Source: Streptomyces sp. NRRL F-525 (GTDB lineage Bacteria; Actinomycetota; Actinomycetes; Streptomycetales; Streptomycetaceae). Taken from it: DNA of 64,000 nt. The first letter of the stretch is position 1, and the number at the start of each line of letters is the position of its first letter. This document shows, in pieces, positions 16,484 through 24,676 of the stretch. The notes under the pieces were generated by a model, which was not told the origin of the DNA, searched no databases, and saw only the letters and a program-made list of their open reading frames with translations. The position numbers and the translations under genes were made by a program. The DNA is taken from NCBI RefSeq assembly GCF_000716605.1, contig NZ_JNXE01000011.1, forward strand, positions 62,001-126,000. Reading direction: 5' to 3'.

Positions 16484-17875
16484 ATGAACGCCAACACCAC
16501 CACCAGTGCCAGCCTTCTCGACCAGCTGCGCCGTCAGTCCGCCGACCCGAACCGACGCATCCTGTTCACCGGCGCGACCATCGTCACCATGGACCCGGAA
16601 CTGGGCACTGTGCAGGGCGACTTGCTCGTCGAGGGCGACACCGTCGCCGCGATCGGGCCGAACCTCAAGGCGGATGGCGCGGTGGTCGTCGACGCCTCCG
16701 GAACCATCCTCGCGCCCGGGCTCGTCGACACCCACCGGCACGCCTGGGAAGCCCAGTTGCGCCGGATCATGCCCGACGTCGACGACCTCGGCGGCTATGT
16801 GATGGCCACGCTCGCCGGTTACGCCACCGTCTACCGGCCCGAGGACATGTACATCGGCACCAGACTCGCGGCGCTCACCGCGCTCGACAGCGGCATCACC
16901 ACCATGCTCGACTTCTCGCACAACTCCCGTACCCGCGAGCACTCCGACGCGGCGATCGAGGCCCTCCGCGACACCGGCATCCGCGGCGTCCACGCCTCCA
17001 TGGGCCCGCACTTCGGCGACTGGGACCGCCAGTGGCCGGCCGACCTGAACCGCCTCAAGGACCAGTACTTCAGCAGCGACGACCAACTCCTCACCCTCCG
17101 CCTGGCGACCCTCGCCACCGACGAGATCGCGGGGCCCGCTCTCGCCTACGGCCCCGAACTCGCCCGCGCAGCAGCCGACTTGGGCATCGGCGTCAGCGTC
17201 GACGCGGTCTTCGGCGCTTCTGGATCGGAGGCGGTGCTGTCCTGGGCCAAGCACGGCATCCTCGGCCCCGACGTCACCCTGATCCACTCCACGGGTCTGA
17301 CCGTCGAGGCGTGGAAGGCGATGGGGGAGTCCGGTACGACGGTGGCCCTCGCGCCCACCTCGGACGCGCAGATCGGCCTGGAGACGGCGATCCCCGCGGT
17401 GGACGAGGCCCTCGCTGTCGGCATCCGCCCGGGACTGAGCATCGATGTCGAAGTCGCCCTCGCCAGCGACCTGTTCACCCAGATGCGGGCCCTGCTCGCG
17501 ATCCAGCGGATGCGCGCCGTCAACGCGGCCTACGGCACCGGCGGCGAGCCCTCCCGCATCACCGCGTACGACGTCCTCGACTTCGCGACCCTCCAGGGTG
17601 CCCGGACCAACGGACTCGGCGAGGTCACCGGCTCGCTCACCGTCGGCAAGAAGGCCGACCTGCTGGTCGTCCAGGCCGAGGATCTCAACAACATGCCGCT
17701 CAACGACCCGATCGGGACACTGGTGTTGGGATCGGACGCGCGCAACATCACCGCTGTGTTCGTCGACGGGCAGCCGCGCAAGTGGGACGGTCAGGTGCTC
17801 GACGTCAATCTTCCCGAGCTGCGTGCCGAGGTGAGCGCCTCCCGCGACCACGTGCTCAACACGCCTGCGAAGTAA
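16484..17875 (+). CDS. Amidohydrolase of the chlorohydrolase/cytosine-deaminase-like group
   Basis: The 463-aa enzyme has the composite domain (RRILFTGATIVTMDPELGTV, VVVDASGTILAPGLVDT), metal motif DTHRHAWE, a barrel His in LIHSTGL and the distal Asp in LSIDVEVALASDLF, the counterpart of the GTDS..S Asp of chlorohydrolases. The C-terminal composite strand VTGSLTVGKKADLLVVQAED closes the protein. It probably deaminates or dehalogenates a ring compound, substrate unknown. ATG 16484 follows AAAAGGGG. Expression is likely from module copy C. The barrel-less fusion at 25733-26520 is clearly related in its N-terminal composite domain (VLFTNARVLTMDPLIGTM). Confidence 0.9.
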   Translation: MNANTTTSASLLDQLRRQSADPNRRILFTGATIVTMDPELGTVQGDLLVEGDTVAAIGPNLKADGAVVVDASGTILAPGLVDTHRHAWEAQLRRIMPDVDDLGGYVMATLAGYATVYRPEDMYIGTRLAALTALDSGITTMLDFSHNSRTREHSDAAIEALRDTGIRGVHASMGPHFGDWDRQWPADLNRLKDQYFSSDDQLLTLRLATLATDEIAGPALAYGPELARAAADLGIGVSVDAVFGASGSEAVLSWAKHGILGPDVTLIHSTGLTVEAWKAMGESGTTVALAPTSDAQIGLETAIPAVDEALAVGIRPGLSIDVEVALASDLFTQMRALLAIQRMRAVNAAYGTGGEPSRITAYDVLDFATLQGARTNGLGEVTGSLTVGKKADLLVVQAEDLNNMPLNDPIGTLVLGSDARNITAVFVDGQPRKWDGQVLDVNLPELRAEVSASRDHVLNTPAK

Positions 17876-17882
17876 GGGCAGT

Positions 17883-17919
17883 TGATGCGGCGGACACCCT
17901 GGGGGTGCCCGCCGCATCA
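17883..17919. terminator. Bidirectional hairpin terminator
   Basis: TGATGCGGCGGACACCC (17883-17899) pairs with 17903-17919 with one mismatch across a 3-nt loop, a 17-bp stem. It lies between the amidohydrolase (ends 17875) and the convergent GH18 gene (ends 17931), so it can stop transcription from both sides. Confidence 0.85.
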
Positions 17920-17930
17920 GCACGGTTGGG

Positions 17931-19025
17931 TCAGTTGGAGAACCAGGGGTTCCCGCCGCCCAGCGACCACACCGAGACCTTGGTGACGCCGAGGCCCTTG
18001 AGGACGGCGAGCTTGCGGTCCATGGCGACGCTGTCGACGTAGTCGTAGAGGACACCGCCGGAGACCCAGCGGATCTCGCCGGAGGAGGCGTCGCGGCGGT
18101 TCTCTATGGTGGCCGGGTTGCTGGAGAAGCCGGGGCTCTTCTTCATGTCGCTGAACTGGATGTTGCCCGTCACGGAGTTGAGGTCGCACGGGTCGGGCGC
18201 GCTGTAGCCGTAGGAGGGCACGCCGATGATCAGGCGGCTCGGGTCGGGGATCTTGCTCTGCGCGTACTGGGTGACCTTCTTCAGCCAGTCGTAGGGGCTG
18301 ATGGGTAGGCAGCGGGCGCCGGACGCGGTGTCGAACTCCTCGTCGTACGCCATGATCACGACGTCGTCGGCGCCGGTGGCGGCCACGGCCGCGTAGTCGT
18401 AGAACGAGGCGTCCTCGGTCATCGCCGGTGCGTCGACCTGGAGGCGCTTGCCCTTGGCGTGCAGGGCGGTGGCCAACTGCTTGAGGAACGTCTTGTAGTT
18501 GGTGAAGTCGGCGGTGCTCCAGGACCAGTAGTCCTCCAGGTCGACGTCGACGCCGCTGAGCCCGGCGTCGCTGACGAGGGAGGTGACCTTGGTGACGGCC
18601 GCCGTGCGGGTGCTGCTGGTGCTGACCAGGGCGTGGACGTCGGCGGTGGTCATACCTGAGAGGGTCGGGTACTGGTACGTGGAGTGCGCCTTGAGGTCGG
18701 CGACGTTGGCCGCGCTGTAGGTGTTGCAGCTGCCGTCGGCGGTGGTCTCCAGTTTCACCGAGCCGTTGCTCTGGACCGACCAGTACTCGGGGTTGAGGGC
18801 GCCGCTCTTGACCCTGTTGTCGGCGTACTCGCTCTTGGCGGTGCAGGTGGAGTCGCCGGTCGACCCGGGGTAGAGCCAGGTCTGGAGCTGGACGCCCGAG
18901 GTGGCGGAGGCGGCGGTGGTGGAGCGGTGGGCGGTGGTGTCGGCCGGGACCGAGGCCGTACAGGCGAGCAGCGTGGTGACCGTGGAGGCCACGACGCCGG
19001 TCACGGTGAGTGCGTGACGGAACAT
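17931..19025 (-). CDS. GH18-family glycosidase lipoprotein
   Basis: The 364-aa protein has a signal peptide ending in the lipobox TLLAC and is then likely anchored outside the membrane. The GH18 catalytic motif DxDxE appears as LSGVDVDLEDYW near residue 158. Further barrel landmarks are MAYDEEFD and a Trp in SVWSLGGGNPW. No chitin-binding module is present. GH18 enzymes cut chitin or other beta-1,4-GlcNAc polymers, though binding-only members exist. Here the motif is intact. ATG 19025 follows AAAGGA. The neighbouring DasR-like regulator and sugar importer suggest a chitooligosaccharide or GlcNAc-containing glycan. Confidence 0.88.
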   Translation of the reverse strand: MFRHALTVTGVVASTVTTLLACTASVPADTTAHRSTTAASATSGVQLQTWLYPGSTGDSTCTAKSEYADNRVKSGALNPEYWSVQSNGSVKLETTADGSCNTYSAANVADLKAHSTYQYPTLSGMTTADVHALVSTSSTRTAAVTKVTSLVSDAGLSGVDVDLEDYWSWSTADFTNYKTFLKQLATALHAKGKRLQVDAPAMTEDASFYDYAAVAATGADDVVIMAYDEEFDTASGARCLPISPYDWLKKVTQYAQSKIPDPSRLIIGVPSYGYSAPDPCDLNSVTGNIQFSDMKKSPGFSSNPATIENRRDASSGEIRWVSGGVLYDYVDSVAMDRKLAVLKGLGVTKVSVWSLGGGNPWFSN

Positions 19026-19132
19026 GAGCGGTCCTTTCTGGTGGGGAGGAGCATCTCTTTCGGGTGCGGAGGGCGTGCGGGATCGCCGCGTCGGCCGGTG
19101 GGCCGGCGCGGTGAACTGGTGGGTGAGGGTGG

Positions 19133-19963
19133 CTAGTTGGTCCAGTAGGGGTCGAAGACCAGGGTGTCGGCGCCGGGGACGGTGGTGGCCGCCGACCAGG
19201 AGCCGTCGACGACGCGTCCGCCGTCGGGCCGGGCGGCCAGCGACAGCCTGGTGAAGATCCGGTAGCGGTCGCCTCGGTAGACGGAGCGGGTGAACTCGAC
19301 GACCCGGCCCTCCGCGTCCCGTGCCGCCCGTTCGAAGAGCAGGGCGGGGGTGTGCACGGAGACGCCGAGGACTTCGGCCTCCCACTCGTCGACCACGGTC
19401 GGTTCGATGCTCTGCGCGGCGTCCGTCAGCAGGATCTCGTACCGCTGCCCGAGCATGCGGTAGAAGGAGTCGGTCTCCAGGTCGCGGGCGGTCAGTCCGG
19501 GGACCAGCGCGTGCGGCACGTGCAGGGTCTCCACACACATCGGGTCGCCGTCGACCGTACGCAGCCGGGTGATCCGCAGGATCTGCTCGCTGGGCGCGAT
19601 GCCCAGCCGGCGGCCGATCCGGGGTCCCGCGGCGACGGTCTTGAAGTCCAGGGTGCGGCTCGCCCACGTGCCGTCGACGCCGCCGACGCCCAGGCCCGGT
19701 GCCTGTCCGGGGGCGCTGCCGCTGAGGTGCTGGGCGACCTTGGCGCGGGCGACGAAGACACCGCGCCCGTGCTCCCGCACCAGCAGACCGTCACGGACGA
19801 AGTCGTCGACCACCGCGCGCAGGGTGGGGCGGGAGACCCCGAGTTCCTCGCACAACTGCCGCTCGCCCGGGAGAGGACGTCCGGGGCCGGTCTCCTCGAC
19901 CAGGTCGAGGAGGTGGGTGCGGATGCGTTCCCGCTTCTCCCAACGGCTCTCACCGCTGACCAT
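19133..19963 (-). CDS. GntR/HutC-family regulator, DasR-like (UTRA domain)
   Basis: The 276-aa regulator has an N-terminal winged HTH (LPGERQLCEELGVSRPTLRA, then DGLLVREHGRGVFVA) and a C-terminal UTRA effector domain from about residue 85, ending in the family signature EFTRSVYRGDRYRIFTRL. It resembles DasR, which binds amino-sugar phosphates. It is divergent from the sugar-importer operon at 20098 and presumably represses it. Half-sites of TGGTCA type lie between them. ATG 19963 is chosen, although the AGGA sits almost against it. A TTG three codons earlier is a possible alternative. The paralogue at 39509 shares the same layout. Confidence 0.9.
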   Translation of the reverse strand: MVSGESRWEKRERIRTHLLDLVEETGPGRPLPGERQLCEELGVSRPTLRAVVDDFVRDGLLVREHGRGVFVARAKVAQHLSGSAPGQAPGLGVGGVDGTWASRTLDFKTVAAGPRIGRRLGIAPSEQILRITRLRTVDGDPMCVETLHVPHALVPGLTARDLETDSFYRMLGQRYEILLTDAAQSIEPTVVDEWEAEVLGVSVHTPALLFERAARDAEGRVVEFTRSVYRGDRYRIFTRLSLAARPDGGRVVDGSWSAATTVPGADTLVFDPYWTN

Positions 19964-19983
19964 TCCTACCAACTTTCCACACC

Positions 19984-20077
19984 AGTGGTCATTTTTCTTG
20001 CGGTCCACTTCCGAAATGCTTGCTTGACAGTGCCCAAATGGTGCCCCAGCATGTGCCCACTGGTCAATAAGTGGTAA
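19984..20077 (+). promoter_or_regulatory. Promoter and TGGTCA half-sites of the sugar-importer operon
   Basis: TTGACA (20024-20029) and CAGCAT (20047-20052) are separated by 17 bp. At the expected start lie ACTGGTCA (20059-20066) and AGTGGTAA (20070-20077), and a further AGTGGTCA is at 19984-19991, preceded by ACC. These resemble half of the DasR-type dre site (ACTGGTCTAGACCAGT, recalled). The divergent GntR protein is the obvious candidate repressor, blocking at the start site. Confidence 0.5.
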
Positions 20078-20097
20078 GCAAAGTTGCCGGAGGTTCC

Positions 20098-21444
20098 ATG
20101 TCCGAGTCCCGTACCGCCCGCCGTACCGTCGCCGCGTCGCTGCTCGCGGTAACGGCGCTGCTGGCCGCAGCATGCACCACCGGCGGCGCCACGTCGAAGG
20201 CGGACACCGGCGCCGACGACACCACCCCGGTCACGATCACCTTTTGGCACGGTCTAAGTTCCCCGCACGAGATCGCCTCGGTCAACGCGGTGCTGGCCAA
20301 GTTCCACAAGAAGTACCCGTACATCACCGTCAAGGCCGTCGCCGCGCAGACCGACGACAAGGTCAACCAGGCCATCCGCGGCGGCACCGCGCCCGACGTG
20401 GCCTCCTCGTTCAACGCCGCGAACGTCGGCGGCTGGTGTTCCAGTGGAGCGTTCCAAGACCTCACCCCGGACATCAAGGCCGACCACGTCGACATGGGCC
20501 AGATCCCGAAGGCCGTCCAGTCGTACACCGCCTTCGACGGCAAGCGCTGCACGATGCCGTGGCTCGCCGACACCTTCGGCCTGTACTACAACAAGAAGCT
20601 GTTCGCGAAGGCCGGGATAACGTCCCCGCCCAAGACGATGTCCGAACTGACGGCGGACGCCAAGAAGTTGACCACCTTCAACGCCGACGGCTCGATCAAG
20701 ACCGCCGGGTTCATGCCCTACCTCGGCGCCTACGAGATGCTCACCGAGCACCTCGTCCCCAGCTGGGGCGGCAAGTGGCTCACCGCCGACGGCCAGTCCA
20801 ACGTCGGCGCCGACCCCGCCTTCGCGCAGGCGCTGACCTGGCAGAAGGGCCTCGTCGACTGGTTCGGCGCGAAGAAGCTGGTCACCTTCAAGGCGGGCAT
20901 GGGCGACGAGTTCTCCGCCCAGAACGCCTTCGAGACCGGCAAGTTGGCCATGATGATCGACGGCGAGTGGCGCAACGCGTTCATCAAGAACGACAAGGCG
21001 AACATCGAGTACGGCACCGCCGCCGTACCCGCCGCCGACGGCAAGTCCGAGCTGTACGGCGCCGGTTACGTCGGCGGCAACGTGATCGGCATGCCGCGCG
21101 GCGCCAAACACCCGGGCGCCGCCTGGAAGTTGATCAAGTTCCTCACCACCGACACCGACGCGCTGACCTCGCTCGCCGACGCGATCGGCAACGTCCCCAC
21201 CACCACGGCGGCGCTCGACTCGCCCTCGCTCGGCCTCTCCAAGGACCCCAACTTCGCGCCGTTCCTTGAGGTCTACAAGAACCCGCTCACCACGACCACT
21301 CCGGCGAGCGGCGACGGCGGCGCCTACCTCACCAACTTCGGTCACTTCGTGGAGAAGTGGCAGAGCGGCGGCGTACCCGACCTGAAAGCAGGCCTGACCG
21401 CCGTCGACAAGCAGAACAACGCCGCGCTCAAGCTGGGGCAGTGA
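20098..21444 (+). CDS. Sugar ABC transporter substrate-binding lipoprotein (family 1)
   Basis: The 448-aa extracytoplasmic solute receptor has a signal peptide with lipobox LLAAAC and the family-1 fold, opening PVTITFWHGLSSPHE and carrying MMIDGEWRNAFI and YVGGNVIGMPRGAKHPGAAW near the C-terminal half. Family-1 receptors bind mono- or oligosaccharides. ATG 20098 has GGAGG four bases upstream. It is first in a six-gene operon (receptor, permease, two small ORFs, permease, GH4, kinase). No ATPase is encoded, so the importer must borrow a shared one such as MsiK, which is usual in Streptomyces. Confidence 0.93.
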   Translation: MSESRTARRTVAASLLAVTALLAAACTTGGATSKADTGADDTTPVTITFWHGLSSPHEIASVNAVLAKFHKKYPYITVKAVAAQTDDKVNQAIRGGTAPDVASSFNAANVGGWCSSGAFQDLTPDIKADHVDMGQIPKAVQSYTAFDGKRCTMPWLADTFGLYYNKKLFAKAGITSPPKTMSELTADAKKLTTFNADGSIKTAGFMPYLGAYEMLTEHLVPSWGGKWLTADGQSNVGADPAFAQALTWQKGLVDWFGAKKLVTFKAGMGDEFSAQNAFETGKLAMMIDGEWRNAFIKNDKANIEYGTAAVPAADGKSELYGAGYVGGNVIGMPRGAKHPGAAWKLIKFLTTDTDALTSLADAIGNVPTTTAALDSPSLGLSKDPNFAPFLEVYKNPLTTTTPASGDGGAYLTNFGHFVEKWQSGGVPDLKAGLTAVDKQNNAALKLGQ

Positions 21445-22418
21445 CCGTCATGGCCACCACCACCCACCAGATCGCTCAACTCCCGGTCATCGCAGCCCCG
21501 TTGAAAGCACGGATGCGCCGCAACCGGCTGCGCGTGCTGCTCTTCCTGGCCCCCGGCCTGGTCGGCTTCGCCGTCTTCCTCATCTACCCCTTGGTGATGA
21601 CGGTCTGGCTGTCCTTCACCAACTCGAACATGATCTCCCAGGCCCAGTTCGTGGGGCTGCGCAACTACCGCTATCTGCTGGACGGCGACCCGCTGATCTG
21701 GCACGCCGTCCGCAACACCGCCTGGCTCGTGGTCATCATGGTCCCGGCACAGGTGCTCTTCGCCCTCGGCGTGGCCATGGTCACCGCCCGGCTCAAGGCC
21801 GGGGCGAGCCTGTTCCGCACCCTGTTCTATCTGCCCGCGCTCGCCCCGCCCGTCGCCGCGACCGTCGCCTTCGTCTGCATGTTCAACCCCAACTCCGGCC
21901 CGGTGAACCGGATTCTGGGCCTGCTCGGCATCCACGGCCCGCTCTGGTTCAACTCGCCGGACTGGTCCAAACCCGCCCTGACCCTGCTCGCCCTGTGGGG
22001 CAGCGGCACGATGATGGTCATCTTCCTGGCGGCCCTGCTCGAAGTACCCGCCGAACTCTACGAAGCCGCCGAGCTGGACGGCGCCGGCCCCTGGCACCGC
22101 TTCCGCTACGTCACGCTGCCGACGATCTCGCCGGTCGTGCTGTTCGCGACCGTCACCGGGGTCATCGCCGGACTCCAGTACTTCACCCAGGCGATGGTCG
22201 CCTCGCAGGTCGCCAACGGCAACATCCAGGCCGCGCCCGGCTATCCGGACGGCTCCACCCTCACCTTCCCCCAGCAGCTCTACATCGCCGGCTTCAACCA
22301 GTTCCACGCGGGCTACGCCTGCGCGCTGGCCGTGGTGCTCTTCGTGGTGGCGATGGCCTTCACCGTCGTCCTGCTCCGCCGCGCCTCCGGCTTCGACATC
22401 GAGGAGTCACCGCGATGA
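21441..22418 (+). CDS. Sugar ABC transporter permease 1 (MalF/UgpA type)
   Basis: The 325-aa permease has six main hydrophobic segments and the EAA loop ELYEAAELDGAGPWHRFRYVTLP, which contacts the ATPase. I choose GTG 21441 because it overlaps the receptor stop by 4 nt (GTGA), a pattern used repeatedly in this window. ATG 21450 is the alternative. The C-terminus reads FDIEESPR with TGA overlapping the start of a 15-aa ORF. It imports the sugar delivered by the receptor upstream. Confidence 0.92.
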   Translation: MTVMATTTHQIAQLPVIAAPLKARMRRNRLRVLLFLAPGLVGFAVFLIYPLVMTVWLSFTNSNMISQAQFVGLRNYRYLLDGDPLIWHAVRNTAWLVVIMVPAQVLFALGVAMVTARLKAGASLFRTLFYLPALAPPVAATVAFVCMFNPNSGPVNRILGLLGIHGPLWFNSPDWSKPALTLLALWGSGTMMVIFLAALLEVPAELYEAAELDGAGPWHRFRYVTLPTISPVVLFATVTGVIAGLQYFTQAMVASQVANGNIQAAPGYPDGSTLTFPQQLYIAGFNQFHAGYACALAVVLFVVAMAFTVVLLRRASGFDIEESPR

Positions 22419-22462
22419 CGTACGACGCCGAGATCCTCCGCATCAAGGAGCCGCCGCGATGA
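22415..22462 (+). CDS. 15-aa coupled micro-ORF 1 between the two sugar permeases
   Basis: ATG 22415 overlaps the permease-1 stop (ATGA). The frame encodes MTYDAEILRIKEPPR and stops at 22460-22462, itself overlapping the next ATG. GAGGAG stands upstream of the start. The ending PPR mirrors the SPR ending of permease 1 and the APR ending of micro-ORF 2, because the block GAGGAG-N3-CCGCGATGACGTAC is repeated. It may be a translational relay rather than a functional peptide. Confidence 0.5.
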   Translation: MTYDAEILRIKEPPR

Positions 22463-22533
22463 CGTACCGCTTCGCCCATCGGCAAGTCGCCATGCCCGCA
22501 CGGGACTTGGCCACCGAGGAGGCGCCACGATGA
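22459..22533 (+). CDS. 24-aa coupled micro-ORF 2 between the two sugar permeases
   Basis: ATG 22459 overlaps the stop of micro-ORF 1, and its own TGA (22531-22533) overlaps the ATG of permease 2. AAGGAG precedes the start. The peptide MTYRFAHRQVAMPARDLATE ends EEAPR. It repeats the MTY start of micro-ORF 1. Together the two ORFs carry ribosomes across the 111-bp gap between the permease genes. No known peptide family. Confidence 0.5.
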   Translation: MTYRFAHRQVAMPARDLATEEAPR

Positions 22534-23432
22534 CGACGACCTACGCCCCGGCACCAGCCCGGCAGACCCGTGCCGCCTCGCCGCACCGGGCCGCGCGTGG
22601 CCGGGCCGGCCGCCGCAGGACCCTGATCTGGATCGCCGAACACGCCATCGCCGTCGGCCTGGCCTGCGCCTTCATCGGCCCGATCGTGTTTATCTTCCTG
22701 ACCTCGCTCATGACCGACGGCCAGTCCCTCACCACCAGCCTGTGGCCCCACCACTGGCAGTGGTCCAACTACCGCACGGTCTTCAGCACCGCGCCGATCG
22801 GCACCTGGCTCACCAACACGGTGATCTACGCCGTCGCCGCCACCGCGACCACGCTGCTGTCCAGCGTGCCGATCGCGTACGCGCTGGCCCGGTTCCGCTT
22901 CAAGGGCCGCAACACGGCGTTCCTCTGCGTCATCACCATGATGATGCTGCCGCCCCAAGTCCTCGTCATTCCGATGTACTTGCTGTGGGCCCGGCTCCAT
23001 CTCACCGGCACCATCTGGCCGTTGGTGCTCCCGTCCCTCTTCGGCGACGCGTTCTCGGTGTTCCTGCTCCGCCAGTTCCTGCTGACCGTCCCCGAGGACT
23101 ATCTCAACGCGGCCCGCATCGACGGCTGCGGCGAACTCCGCGTCCTCACCCGGGTGGTGCTGCCGATGATGCGCCCCGCGCTCGTCGCGGTCGGCCTCTT
23201 CGCCTTCTTCAACGCCTGGAACGACTACTACGGCCCGCTCATCTACACCGGCGAGACGCCCGCCCACTGGACCCTGGCCCTGGGCCTGGCGACCTTCAAG
23301 ACCTCCCATGCGGTGCAGTGGAACCTCACCATGGCGGCCACCCTCATCGCGATGGCGCCGGTGATCATCGTCTTCTTCTTCGCGCAAAAGGCCTTCATCG
23401 AGGGCGTCACACTGACAGGAGTCAAAGGTTGA
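22530..23432 (+). CDS. Sugar ABC transporter permease 2 (MalG/UgpE type)
   Basis: The 300-aa permease has a basic N-terminus, six hydrophobic segments and EAA loop EDYLNAARIDGCGELRVLTRV. FNAWNDYYGPLIY is typical of the MalG branch. ATG 22530 follows GAGGAGG and overlaps micro-ORF 2. The stop overlaps the TTG start of the GH4 gene. It completes the membrane part of the importer with permease 1. Confidence 0.93.
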   Translation: MTTTYAPAPARQTRAASPHRAARGRAGRRRTLIWIAEHAIAVGLACAFIGPIVFIFLTSLMTDGQSLTTSLWPHHWQWSNYRTVFSTAPIGTWLTNTVIYAVAATATTLLSSVPIAYALARFRFKGRNTAFLCVITMMMLPPQVLVIPMYLLWARLHLTGTIWPLVLPSLFGDAFSVFLLRQFLLTVPEDYLNAARIDGCGELRVLTRVVLPMMRPALVAVGLFAFFNAWNDYYGPLIYTGETPAHWTLALGLATFKTSHAVQWNLTMAATLIAMAPVIIVFFFAQKAFIEGVTLTGVKG

Positions 23433-24676
23433 AGATCACCGTTGTCGGCGGCGGATCCACGTACACCCCCGAACTCATCGACGGATTCGCCCGGTTGGGC
23501 CTGCCCGTCACCGAGATCGCCCTGGTCGACCCCGACCCGGACCGGCTCGACGTCATCGCCCCGTTCGCGCGCCGCATCCTGGCCCGCCAGGGCAGCCCCG
23601 CGAAAATCACCACCACCGCCGACCCGGACGCCGGCATCGACGGCACCGACGCCGTCCTCTTCCAGCTCCGCATCGGCGGCCAGGCAGCCCGGCACGTGGA
23701 CGAGACCTTCCCGCACGAGTGCGGCTGCATCGGCCAAGAGACCACCGGCGCGGGCGGGTTGGCCAAGGCGCTGCGCACCGTCCCGGTCGTCCTCGACCTC
23801 GCCGAACGGGTCGCCAAGCGCGCCCCGAACGCCTGGATCGTCGACTTCACCAACCCGGTCGGCATCGTCACCCGCGCCCTACTGGACGCCGGACACAAGG
23901 CAGTTGGCCTCTGCAACGTCGCCATCGGCTTCCAGCGCACCTTCGCCGACTGGCTCGGCGTCGACCACGAGCGCGTCGCCCTGGACCACGTCGGCCTCAA
24001 CCACCTCACCTGGGAACGGGCGGTGCGGCTCGACGGCGTCGACGTCCTCCCGCGCATCTTCGACGAACACGGCCAGGCGCTCGCCGACCGGCTGCGCATG
24101 CCGCTGGACGTGGTCCGCAGGTTGGGCGTGGTGCCGTCGTACTACCTGCGTTACTACTACGCCCACGACGAGGTCCTGCGCGAGCAACTGAGCGAACCCT
24201 CCCGCGCCCAGCAAGTGGCGGAAATGGAGGGCGACTTGCTCAAGATGTACGCCGACCCGGCCCTGACGGAGAAGCCCGCCCTGCTGGACAAGCGCGGCGG
24301 CGCCTACTACTCCGAGGCGGCCGTCCAGCTGGTGCACGCCCTCACCGCGGACACGGGTGACGTTCGCGTCGCCAACGTCCGCAACAACGGCACCCTGCCC
24401 TTCCTCCCCGACGACGCCGTCATCGAGGTCCCGTCGCGCATCGACGCGCAGGGAGCAACTCCCTTGCCCGTCACGGCCGTAGAGCCGTTGTTCGCCGGAC
24501 TCATCGCGCATGTGACGGCGTACGAGGAACTGGCTCTGGAGGCAGCCCTGCACGGCGGGGTCGACCGGGTCTCGACGGCGCTGCTGGCGCATCCCCTCGT
24601 CGGACAGGTCAAGATGGCCGAGGAGTTGGCGGCGAAGCTCGTCGCCGCCAACCGCGAACACCTGTGGTGGGCCTGA
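23429..24676 (+). CDS. GH4-family NAD-dependent 6-phospho-glycosidase
   Basis: The 415-aa enzyme starts at TTG 23429, overlapping the permease stop (TTGA), with AGGAG upstream. It has the nucleotide-binding loop VVGGGSTYTPELIDG, the DFTNPVGIVT element, the metal-ligand Cys and His in GLCNVAIG and DHVGLNHLTW, and YLRYYYAHDE. These are hallmarks of GH4, which cleaves phosphorylated glycosides through a redox mechanism needing NAD+ and Mn2+. Length is usual. In this operon it would split the imported sugar intracellularly once phosphorylated. The kinase gene directly follows. Confidence 0.93.
   Translation: MKITVVGGGSTYTPELIDGFARLGLPVTEIALVDPDPDRLDVIAPFARRILARQGSPAKITTTADPDAGIDGTDAVLFQLRIGGQAARHVDETFPHECGCIGQETTGAGGLAKALRTVPVVLDLAERVAKRAPNAWIVDFTNPVGIVTRALLDAGHKAVGLCNVAIGFQRTFADWLGVDHERVALDHVGLNHLTWERAVRLDGVDVLPRIFDEHGQALADRLRMPLDVVRRLGVVPSYYLRYYYAHDEVLREQLSEPSRAQQVAEMEGDLLKMYADPALTEKPALLDKRGGAYYSEAAVQLVHALTADTGDVRVANVRNNGTLPFLPDDAVIEVPSRIDAQGATPLPVTAVEPLFAGLIAHVTAYEELALEAALHGGVDRVSTALLAHPLVGQVKMAEELAAKLVAANREHLWWA

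Noticed and set aside
20059..20077. A canonical DasR dre site before the sugar importer
   Set aside because: Only the ACTGGTC half matches. The second half is AGTGGTAA in the wrong spacing for the inverted dre consensus, so it is reported only as a half-site pair.
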